In this document: in pieces, positions 1-5,534 of the stretch | How the letters are laid out: every line of letters begins with the position of its first letter | How positions within the stretch are numbered: the stretch's first letter is position 1 | Origin: an uncultured Rhodospirillales bacterium | GTDB lineage: Bacteria; Pseudomonadota; Alphaproteobacteria; Acetobacterales; Acetobacteraceae | DNA: 8,129 nt | Direction of reading: 5' to 3' | Assembly: GCA_903932545.1 (NCBI GenBank) | Contig: CAIZGT010000658.1 | Span: 1-8,129 of the forward strand | Translations under genes and position numbers: made by a program | The notes under the pieces: model-generated | What the model was told of the DNA's origin: nothing | Databases searched by the model: none | Seen by the model: only the letters and a program-made list of their open reading frames with translations

Positions 1-19
1 CCAGCGCGCCACGGACAGA

Positions 20-736
20 TCAGCCCGTCTCTGTCACCACAACCCGGCGGGCTAAGGCGGCGCCGAGCGGGACGACGTTGTAGAGATCCTTTGTGGCCTC
101 GGTGATCGTTACCCCGGCCAATTGCGGCGTGAGCATTCGCCCCCCGCGCTCCCATATCGGGGCTGAGCGCAACATCACCCGCAATCGCGAGGGCGGCACG
201 TAAAGTGCGGTGTCGCGATGTTCAACCCGGAAGAAACCGGCGCGCAACAGGCGGCCGATCTGGCCGGGGGAATAGGGTTGCCCCTGCCCGAACGGGGTTG
301 ATTCAACATAGGCCCACATCCCGCGCCGATTGGGGGCGACAACCAGCAATCGGCCATCATCCTTCATCACCCGCCAAACCTCCCGCAACAAACGCCGCAC
401 ATTCTCTGCAGCTTCCAGGCCGTGAATCAGCAGAATGCGATCAAAACTCAGATCGGGAAACGGCAGCCGATCTTCCTCGGCAATGCAGGACAGGCTGGGA
501 AATCCAATCGGAAAACGGGCCGGCCCATATTGCGCCGGTGTGACGCCGATACAGCGCGCGGCCTGCTCAGGGGCGAGATACGAGCGCAGATAGGGGCCGG
601 TGTAGCCCACACCCAGCACGGATTTCCCCGCCATATCCGGCCAGATCTCTGCCAAGCGAGCGCGCAACAATCGCGTTACCACCGCCCCTTGAGCCGAGGC
701 GTAGAATTGGCTGAGAAGATGCGCGTCGGTGGTCAT
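20..736 (-). CDS. class I SAM-dependent methyltransferase (Methyltransf_11-like)
   Basis: This 238-residue cytoplasmic protein probably transfers a methyl group from S-adenosylmethionine; its acceptor is unknown. The SAM-binding glycine-rich loop is LGVGYTGPY at residues 41-49. The acidic post-strand-4 region is LPFPDLSFDRILLIHG at 91-106, and the segment LREVWRVMKDDGRLLVVAPN at 117-136 is the usual helix-strand pair after it in Methyltransf_11 proteins. Loop I has Gly-Tyr-Thr where many family members have acidic or Gly-rich residues, but the fold reads intact. I chose the ATG at 736 because AGAAGGA lies just upstream. A GTG at 751 would add five residues but has no good ribosome site. The gene diverges from gloB across 77 bp. 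From memory, methyltransferase genes of this type lie beside gloB in other alphaproteobacteria, which hints at a conserved but undefined link. The fold assignment is firm; the substrate is not. Confidence 0.85.
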   Translation of the reverse strand: MTTDAHLLSQFYASAQGAVVTRLLRARLAEIWPDMAGKSVLGVGYTGPYLRSYLAPEQAARCIGVTPAQYGPARFPIGFPSLSCIAEEDRLPFPDLSFDRILLIHGLEAAENVRRLLREVWRVMKDDGRLLVVAPNRRGMWAYVESTPFGQGQPYSPGQIGRLLRAGFFRVEHRDTALYVPPSRLRVMLRSAPIWERGGRMLTPQLAGVTITEATKDLYNVVPLGAALARRVVVTETG

Positions 737-813
737 GCGTCCTTCTACCACCCTTGTGCCGCTCGCACAGCGCCCTCACTTGCGGGCAAACCTTGGAGTG
801 CTAAACCAGAGCC
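737..813. promoter_or_regulatory. divergent intergenic region between methyltransferase and gloB
   Basis: These 77 bp separate two divergently transcribed genes and must hold a promoter for each unless they are read from elsewhere. On the plus strand, TTGCGG at 780-785 with TAAACC at 802-807 (16-nt spacer) is a possible weak sigma-70 pair, which would leave only a very short leader before the gloB ATG at 814. GGAG at 795-798 is rather far from that ATG, so the gloB ribosome site is weak. I could not pick out a convincing minus-strand promoter. No operator palindrome stands out. Confidence 0.3.
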
Positions 814-1536
814 ATGCTGATCCTTCGCACCATCCCGATCCTGCAAGACAATTACGCCTTCCTGCTGAAATGCAGCGAAACCGGCATCACCGCCATCGTC
901 GATCCGGCCGAGGAAGCGCCGGTTGTCGCGGCGATTGAGGCGGAGGGCGGCAGGTTGGATCTTATTCTGATCACCCACCACCACGGTGACCATATCGCCG
1001 CCGTTGAGCCGATCCAGCAGCGATTTGGCGCAAAAGTGATCGGGGCAAAAGCCGATGCGCATCGCCTGCCACATCTGGATCAGGCGGTGGTTGAGGGCGA
1101 TATCGTCTCGGTCGGCAACGCGCGGGCCAATGTGATCGAAACGCCGGGCCACACCATCGGCCATATCGCCTATCACTTCGCGCAAGACCATATCCTGCTC
1201 TGCGGTGACACCCTGTTCAGCCTCGGCTGTGGGCGATTTCTGGAAGGCACAGCGGCGGATATGTTCGCCTCGCTGGCGAAATTCGCGGCCCTTTCGGCAG
1301 ACATGCTGGTGTGTTGTGGCCACGAATACACGCAGGCCAACGCCCGTTTCTCGCTGCATGCCGACCCCGGCAATGCGGCCCTTGTTGCCTTCGCCAAGCA
1401 TGTCGATGAACTGCGCGCGAATGGCCAACCCACGATCCCATCACGCCTGGGCGATGAGCTGGCGTGCAATCCGTTCTTGCGTGCACCGGATGTGGCGAGC
1501 CTCGCCCGGTTGCGTGAGGCCAAAAACAAATTCTGA
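814..1536 (+). CDS. gloB: hydroxyacylglutathione hydrolase (glyoxalase II)
   Basis: Glyoxalase II hydrolyses S-D-lactoylglutathione to D-lactate and glutathione, the second step of cytosolic methylglyoxal detoxification. The 240 residues are close to the normal length for bacterial members, and all metal ligands of the metallo-beta-lactamase fold can be seen. The THHHGDH motif at 54-60 supplies His55, His57, Asp59 and His60. GHTIGH at 112-117 supplies His113, GDT at 131-133 supplies Asp132, and CGHEYT at 169-173 supplies His170. The C-terminal HAGH domain that binds glutathione carries RANGQPTIPSRLGDE at 201-215 followed by NPFLR at 219-223. Together these separate it from general beta-lactamase-fold hydrolases. 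It is the first gene of an apparent operon; the GST-like gene starts 9 nt after its stop. Nothing looks damaged. Confidence 0.96.
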   Translation: MLILRTIPILQDNYAFLLKCSETGITAIVDPAEEAPVVAAIEAEGGRLDLILITHHHGDHIAAVEPIQQRFGAKVIGAKADAHRLPHLDQAVVEGDIVSVGNARANVIETPGHTIGHIAYHFAQDHILLCGDTLFSLGCGRFLEGTAADMFASLAKFAALSADMLVCCGHEYTQANARFSLHADPGNAALVAFAKHVDELRANGQPTIPSRLGDELACNPFLRAPDVASLARLREAKNKF

Positions 1537-1545
1537 GGAAATCCG

Positions 1546-2142
1546 ATGAAACTCTTCTACTCCCCCACCAGCCCCTATGCGCGGAAAGTCTATGCCTGCG
1601 CGCTGGCCTTGGGGTTTGAATCGCGCATCGAGTTGCTGCCCACCAATCCGCATGTTTCACCGCCTGAATTGCTGGCGATGAACCCGCTGAGCAAAATTCC
1701 CTGCTTGGTCGCGGACGATGGCCTCTCGCTGTTCGATAGCCGGGTGATTGTTGAATATCTCGACAGCCTGGGCGGCGACATCCAACTCTTTCCAATCTCC
1801 GGCCGCGCCCGCTTCGAGGTTCTGCGTCTGCAAGCCTTGGCTGATGGCATTATGGACGCAGCCGTTGGTCGCCGCATGGAGGTGATGCGCCCGGCTGAAG
1901 AGGCGCGGAACGCCGTGATGGCGCGCCAGACAATGGCTGTTGCCCGCGCACTTGATGAGTTGGAGGGCATGGAGTTGTCCCAGACCGCCAATGTCGGCAC
2001 GATCGCCGTGGCCTGTGCGCTCGGCTATCTTACCCTCCGCTTCAGCGAAGAGCCGTGGCGCGAGGGGCATCCGAAGCTCAATGCATGGTTTGCCAAGTTC
2101 GGCTTGCTGCCGTTCATCGCCAGCACCAAGCCGAAGCCATGA
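1546..2142 (+). CDS. glutathione S-transferase family protein
   Basis: This 198-residue cytoplasmic protein has the two-domain GST layout. The N-terminal thioredoxin-like domain (about 1-78) opens with KLFYSPTSPYARKV; the Ser/Thr residues at 6-9 are the likely glutathione-activating site, as in YibF/beta-like GSTs. The cis-proline is Pro52 in SKIPCL, and the gamma-glutamyl contact is Asp64-Ser65 in FDSRVIVEYL. The helical C-terminal domain (about 88-190) contains TIAVACALGYLTLRF. Most family members have an Asp in the N-capping box just before this helix; here the residue is Thr152, a mild departure. The ATG has a clear GAGGAA at 1535-1540 that overlaps the gloB stop. Position between gloB and a cupin gene suggests a role in glutathione-dependent handling of electrophiles, but the substrate cannot be read from the sequence. 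Family confidence is high; the specific function is unknown. Confidence 0.9.
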   Translation: MKLFYSPTSPYARKVYACALALGFESRIELLPTNPHVSPPELLAMNPLSKIPCLVADDGLSLFDSRVIVEYLDSLGGDIQLFPISGRARFEVLRLQALADGIMDAAVGRRMEVMRPAEEARNAVMARQTMAVARALDELEGMELSQTANVGTIAVACALGYLTLRFSEEPWREGHPKLNAWFAKFGLLPFIASTKPKP

Positions 2143-2594
2143 TCAACCTGCGCGATCCGACGCTGCCAGCGGATCGCGTGGTGGCGGCCCTCGGATTGCA
2201 ACCGCATCCCGAGGGCGGCTTCTATCGCGAAACTTGGCGCGATATGCCGGATGATGGGTCGCGTGGGGCAGGCACCGCCATATTGTTCCTGCTGGCCCTC
2301 GACCAGTTCAGCCATTGGCATCGGGTTGATGCGTCCGAATTGTGGATTTGGCAGGCGGGCGCGCCTTTGGTGCTCTCGATCTCGCCGAATGGCCATGACG
2401 CCTCGGCGCATTATCTCGGCCCTGATCTCGCTGTGGGTGAAAGCCTGCAATTCGTGGTCCCGCCCGGCCAGTGGCAGGCCGCCACCAGCCGGGGCGCGTG
2501 GAGCCTCGTCACCTGCACCGTATCGCCGGCATTCCAATTCGCCGGTTTTGAGATGGCACCGCCCGATTGGCGCCCCTCCCCGCGAAAGGTTTGA
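2139..2594 (+). CDS. DUF985 / Cupin_5 family protein
   Basis: This 151-residue cytoplasmic protein matches the DUF985 (Cupin_5) family, whose members form a small beta-barrel and mostly lack a proven reaction. Diagnostic blocks are HPEGGFYRETWR at 23-34, SHWHRVDASELW at 58-69 with candidate metal ligands His59, His61 and Glu67, GESLQFVVPPGQWQAA at 100-115, and a C-terminal SPAFQFAGFEMAPPDW at 129-144. I chose the ATG at 2139 because it overlaps the TGA of the preceding GST gene in an ATGA arrangement, which suggests translational coupling, and because family homology begins right after it. An in-frame start 84 nt upstream would lie inside the GST gene and adds residues unlike the family. The stop codon falls within the probable -35 box of the next gene. 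The family is sure; the role is unknown. Confidence 0.92.
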   Translation: MINLRDPTLPADRVVAALGLQPHPEGGFYRETWRDMPDDGSRGAGTAILFLLALDQFSHWHRVDASELWIWQAGAPLVLSISPNGHDASAHYLGPDLAVGESLQFVVPPGQWQAATSRGAWSLVTCTVSPAFQFAGFEMAPPDWRPSPRKV

Positions 2595-2620
2595 CCGCTC
2601 CCCCTCGCGCGCACTAGCCT
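2591..2620 (+). promoter_or_regulatory. candidate sigma-70 promoter for the binding-protein/dioxygenase unit
   Basis: TTGACC at 2591-2596 is one base from the -35 consensus. It is followed by TAGCCT at 2615-2620 after an 18-nt spacer, or CTAGCC after 17 nt. The -10 matches TATAAT only partly, as is common in GC-rich alphaproteobacteria. A start near 2627 would give a leader of about 23 nt that holds the A-rich stretch and the ribosome site of the next gene. The -35 box overlaps the stop of the DUF985 gene, so transcription may switch here from one unit to the next. This is a reading by eye, not a scored prediction. Confidence 0.45.
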
Positions 2621-2639
2621 CTCGGAAAAAAGAAGAACC

Positions 2640-2644
2640 GGAGG
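2640..2644 (+). promoter_or_regulatory. ribosome binding site fixing a GTG start
   Basis: GGAGG stands exactly five nucleotides before GTG at 2650. No in-frame ATG lies nearby that would leave a sensible signal peptide, so this site decides the start. The second binding-protein gene has the same GGAGG-5 nt-GTG arrangement. Confidence 0.75.
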
Positions 2645-2649
2645 GCGCC

Positions 2650-3654
2650 GTGAGCAGACTGAGCCACATTCTGGTGAGCCACATCCTGGCCGCTGCTGCG
2701 ATATTGATCACGCCCCAGGTGCAGGCCGAGACCGTGCGCATCGGCAAGCAATACGGCGTGGCCTTCCTGCCGCTGATTGTGATGCAGGACGAGCACCTGC
2801 TGGAAGCCGAGGGCCGCGCGCGCGGCCTGGATTTGGACGTGACGTTCCTCACCATGTCCAACGGCGTTCCGATCAACGACGCGCTGCTGTCCGGCAATCT
2901 GGAATTTGCCTCGGGCGGGATCGGGCCGATGATCACGATCTGGGGCAAAACCCGCACCAGCCTCAAAGTGCGCGGTGTGGCGGCTCTGAACGCCACGCCG
3001 ATTTGGCTCAACACCAGCAACCCCAAGGTTCACGCGCTGCACGACTTCACCGAAACCGACAAAATCGCGGTGCCGGGGGTGAAGGTGTCGATCCAGGCGG
3101 TGGTGTTGGAAATGGCGGCGGCCAAGGAATTCGGCGATGCGAGCTTTGCCAAATTCGACCCGATCACCGTCTCGCTCGGCCATCCCGACGCGCAAACGGC
3201 GTTATTAAGCTTTAAGTCCGAAATCGACGCGCATTTCACCACAGCACCCTTCATGTATGAGGAGTTGCTCGACCCGCGCGTTCACACCGTGCTGAGCAGC
3301 TACGACGTGCTCGGCGGGCCGCATACCTACAGCGCGGTCTGGGCAACCACCGCCTACCACGATGCCCACCCGCAAACCTATGCGGCGTTTCTAGCGGCAC
3401 TCGACCGTGCGCAGAAGCTGATTGCCTCTGATCCACACAAGGCGGCCGAGATCTATGTGCGCAGTGAGAAGGGCAAAGTTTCGGTTGAGCGTATGGCCGA
3501 GATGATCGCCAAGCCGGAAAATGACTGGACGATGCAGCCCAAGCAATCGCTGAAATTCGCCCGCTTCATGCACCAAACCGGCGCCGTGGCCGCAGATGCG
3601 ACGGATTGGAAAGAGATGTTCTTTCCGGAGATTTATGCCGGAGGCGGTGGCTGA
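2650..3654 (+). CDS. periplasmic ABC solute-binding protein, NMT1/SsuA/TauA-like (copy 1)
   Basis: This is a 334-residue secreted binding protein of the NMT1/SsuA/TauA group, whose members deliver sulfonates, nitrate, thiamine precursors or aromatic acids to ABC importers. Residues 1-26 form a signal peptide with a hydrophobic core (ILAAAAILI) and a VQA cleavage site before ETVRIGKQYG. There is no lipobox cysteine, so the protein is probably free in the periplasm. The mature 308 residues show the family pattern: an early ligand-loop region FLPLIVMQDEHLLEAEG, NDALLSGNLEFASGGIGP, and a late SYDVLGGPHTYSAVWATT. The start is GTG, set by GGAGG. The 55 bp upstream contain a likely promoter. The next gene is a near twin, about 82% identical in the mature part. 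No matching permease or ATPase of the SsuB/SsuC type is present. The ligand cannot be told; an organosulfur compound is only a guess from the adjacent dioxygenase. Confidence 0.88.
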   Translation: MSRLSHILVSHILAAAAILITPQVQAETVRIGKQYGVAFLPLIVMQDEHLLEAEGRARGLDLDVTFLTMSNGVPINDALLSGNLEFASGGIGPMITIWGKTRTSLKVRGVAALNATPIWLNTSNPKVHALHDFTETDKIAVPGVKVSIQAVVLEMAAAKEFGDASFAKFDPITVSLGHPDAQTALLSFKSEIDAHFTTAPFMYEELLDPRVHTVLSSYDVLGGPHTYSAVWATTAYHDAHPQTYAAFLAALDRAQKLIASDPHKAAEIYVRSEKGKVSVERMAEMIAKPENDWTMQPKQSLKFARFMHQTGAVAADATDWKEMFFPEIYAGGGG

Positions 3655-3666
3655 CATTTCCGCAGT

Positions 3667-3696
3667 CTGACCGCATGCCACACGGCGCATGACGCT
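3667..3696 (+). promoter_or_regulatory. possible relic or second promoter before binding-protein copy 2
   Basis: CTGACCGC at 3667-3674 lies 57 nt before the copy-2 GTG when measured from its TGACCGC. The same TGACCGC lies 58 nt before the copy-1 GTG, inside the -35 box there. The aligned -10 position reads GACGCT at 3691-3696 in place of TAGCCT. The 70-bp gap may therefore carry a duplicated but weakened promoter. Whether it is active is unknown; copy 2 may instead be read through from copy 1. Confidence 0.28.
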
Positions 3697-3714
3697 TTGC
3701 AAGAAACCAAAAAC

Positions 3715-3719
3715 GGAGG
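3715..3719 (+). promoter_or_regulatory. ribosome binding site favouring a GTG start
   Basis: GGAGG ends five nucleotides before GTG at 3725 but only two nucleotides before the ATG at 3722, which is too close for normal initiation. The spacing equals that of copy 1, so GTG at 3725 is preferred over the overlapping ATG. Confidence 0.65.
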
Positions 3720-3724
3720 ATATG

Positions 3725-4714
3725 GTGAAACGATTTGGCCAAATTTTGGCGGGTGTAACCCTGCTATTCGCAGCCCAAACCCACGCCGAAACCGTGCGCG
3801 TCGCCAAGCAGTTCGGCGTGTCCTACCTGCCACTGATTGTGATGCAGGAAGAACATCTGCTCGAAGCGGAGGGAAAAGCGCGCGGGCTGGATTTGGAGGT
3901 ACAATTCCTCACCATCTCCAACGGCGCGTCGATCAACGACGCGCTGATTTCCGGCAATCTGGAATTCGCCTCCGGTGGCGTGGGGCCAATGCTCACCATC
4001 TGGGGCAAAACCCGCAACAACCTCAAAGTGCGCGGTGTTGCCACGCTGAATGCGATGCCGATCTGGCTCAATACCAGCAATCCGAAGGTGCACGCGCTGC
4101 ACGATTTCACCGAAACCGACAAAATCGCATTGCCCGCGGTGAAGGTGACGATCCAGGCAATTGTGATGCAAATGGCGGCGGCCAAAGAATTCGGCATGGC
4201 AAATTTTGCCAAATTTGACCCCATCACCGTCTCCCTCGGCCATCCGGATGCGCAGGTGGCACTGATGAGCTTCAAATCCGAGATCAATGCGCACTTCACG
4301 TCAGCACCCTTCATGTATGAAGAACTGCTCGACCCCCGCATTCACACGGTGCTGAACAGTTACGACGTGCTGGGCGGGCCGCATACGTTCAACGCGGTGT
4401 GGGCCACAACGGCCTATCACGATGCACATCCAAAAACCTATGCAGCGTTCCTGGCCGCACTCGATCGCGCGCAGAAGCTGATCGCGGCGGACCCGAAGAA
4501 AGCGGCTGAGCTTTATGTGCGCAACGAGCACTCGAAAATTCCACTGGAGCGCGTGGCCGAGATCGTCGCCAAGCCCGAGAATGATTGGACGATGCAGCCC
4601 AAGCAAGTGCTGAAATTCGCCCATTTCATGCACCAAACCGGCGCAGTTTCCACCCAGGCGGCGGATTGGAAGGAGCTGTTCTTCCCCGAAATCTATGCGG
4701 GCGGAGGGAGCTGA
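3725..4714 (+). CDS. periplasmic ABC solute-binding protein, NMT1/SsuA/TauA-like (copy 2)
   Basis: This 329-residue secreted binding protein is a tandem paralogue of the gene before it. The signal peptide is about 21 residues (core ILAGVTLLFAA, cleavage after THA), with no lipobox. It is unlike that of copy 1 in sequence and five residues shorter. The mature 308 residues align to copy 1 without a gap, and I count about 252 identities by hand. Most changes are conservative (Ile/Val, Asp/Glu, Ser/Asn), which points to purifying selection on both copies. Runs such as PIWLNTSNPKVHALHDFTET are unchanged. The GTG start is set by GGAGG five nucleotides upstream; the ATG three bases earlier would add one residue. 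The Gly-rich C-terminus (AGGGS) is encoded by bases that also hold the ribosome site of the dioxygenase gene one nucleotide downstream. The ligand is unknown; two copies could broaden specificity or raise dosage. Confidence 0.88.
   Translation: MKRFGQILAGVTLLFAAQTHAETVRVAKQFGVSYLPLIVMQEEHLLEAEGKARGLDLEVQFLTISNGASINDALISGNLEFASGGVGPMLTIWGKTRNNLKVRGVATLNAMPIWLNTSNPKVHALHDFTETDKIALPAVKVTIQAIVMQMAAAKEFGMANFAKFDPITVSLGHPDAQVALMSFKSEINAHFTSAPFMYEELLDPRIHTVLNSYDVLGGPHTFNAVWATTAYHDAHPKTYAAFLAALDRAQKLIAADPKKAAELYVRNEHSKIPLERVAEIVAKPENDWTMQPKQVLKFAHFMHQTGAVSTQAADWKELFFPEIYAGGGS
4703..4707 (+). promoter_or_regulatory. ribosome binding site of the dioxygenase gene, inside the preceding CDS
   Basis: GGAGG lies eight nucleotides before the ATG at 4716 and within the glycine codons at the end of binding-protein copy 2. 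It supports that ATG over the in-frame ATG at 4695, which has no such site. Confidence 0.65.
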
Positions 4715-4715
4715 G

Positions 4716-5534
4716 ATGAGCAGCAACCGCATCGAAATCCGCCCGGTCACGCCCAAAATCGGCGCTGAAATCTTTGGCGTTGATCTCGCGGAGCCGATGG
4801 ATGCAGCCACATTTGGCACCATCCATCAGGCGCTGATGGATCATCTGGTGATCTTTTTCCGCGACCAGAACATCACCGCCGAACAGCAAATCGCGTTCGG
4901 GCGGCATTTCGGCAAGTTACATATCCACCCCGCAGCGCCCTCGCTGCCTGGATTACCCGAAGCGATGATCATCCACGCAGATGCAAAATCCACCTATGCC
5001 AACGGCGAGCGCTGGCATTCGGATGTGTCATGCGAAGATGAGCCGCCGATGGGCTCCATCCTGCGCATCCACACGCTGCCGGAGGTGGGAGGCGATACGA
5101 TGTTCGCCAACATGTACACCGCATTCGAGACTCTCTCGCCACCGATGCAAGCCTTCCTCTCCGGCCTTACTGCATTGCACGATGGCGAACTGCTCTACCG
5201 CGGCCGCTACGGCGCGCAAGATGCCGGGCGGGTTTATCCGAAAGCCACGCATCCGGTGATCCGCACCCATCCGGTGACGGGACGCAAGGCGCTTTACGTC
5301 AACTCGTTCTTCACCGCGCGGATTGTGGAGTTGAGCAGCGACGAGAGTGACGCGGTGCTAGAATACCTGTTCCAGCACATCCAAACCCCGCAATTCGCCT
5401 GCCGCTTCCGCTGGCAACAGAACTCGGTGGCATTCTGGGACAACCGCGCCGCACAGCATCAGGCGATCTGGGATTATTTCCCCGCCACCCGCACCGGCGT
5501 GCGCGTGACGGTATGCGGCGACAGACCGTTTTAA
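4716..5534 (+). CDS. TauD/TfdA family FeII/2-oxoglutarate-dependent dioxygenase
   Basis: This 272-residue cytoplasmic enzyme belongs to the family that couples 2-oxoglutarate decarboxylation to substrate hydroxylation, often releasing sulfite, sulfate or phenol. The iron triad is His101 and Asp103 in ERWHSDVSC plus His248 in WDNRAAQHQAIWDY. Arg263 in GVRVTV is in the place of the Arg that binds the 2-oxoglutarate carboxylate, and Thr128 in GGDTMFAN is also conserved. Length is normal for TauD (283 in E. coli). His71 in LHIHP matches TauD His70, but the TauD taurine contacts Tyr73 and Asn95 appear to be Ala74 and Gly97 here. I therefore do not assign the symbol tauD. It follows binding-protein copy 2 after one nucleotide, so the pair is almost certainly co-expressed. 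Its stop overlaps that of convergent livF. Substrates could include an alkylsulfonate, a sulfate ester or an aryloxy acid. Confidence 0.9.
   Translation: MSSNRIEIRPVTPKIGAEIFGVDLAEPMDAATFGTIHQALMDHLVIFFRDQNITAEQQIAFGRHFGKLHIHPAAPSLPGLPEAMIIHADAKSTYANGERWHSDVSCEDEPPMGSILRIHTLPEVGGDTMFANMYTAFETLSPPMQAFLSGLTALHDGELLYRGRYGAQDAGRVYPKATHPVIRTHPVTGRKALYVNSFFTARIVELSSDESDAVLEYLFQHIQTPQFACRFRWQQNSVAFWDNRAAQHQAIWDYFPATRTGVRVTVCGDRPF

Noticed and set aside
1..19. Sequence left of the methyltransferase stop
   Set aside because: Only 19 bases; nothing can be supported there.
2055..2138. N-terminal extension of the DUF985 protein starting inside the GST gene
   Set aside because: The extra residues do not resemble the family, and the ATG at 2139 overlapping the GST stop gives the normal length.
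2251..2649. Binding-protein copy 1 as a much longer 467-residue protein starting within the DUF985 gene
   Set aside because: The first 133 residues are an out-of-frame reading of the DUF985 gene. GTG at 2650 has GGAGG and is followed by a proper signal peptide.
3672..3691. Imperfect dyad (CATGCC ... GGCGCATG) between the two binding-protein genes, as an intergenic terminator or attenuator
   Set aside because: The stem needs a 2-nt bulge, is short and has no T-run. Nothing supports termination, although partial polarity cannot be excluded.
2650..4714. The duplicated genes as direct repeats flanking or forming a mobile element
   Set aside because: No transposase, terminal inverted repeats or target-site duplication are visible; the pattern is plain tandem gene duplication with divergence.
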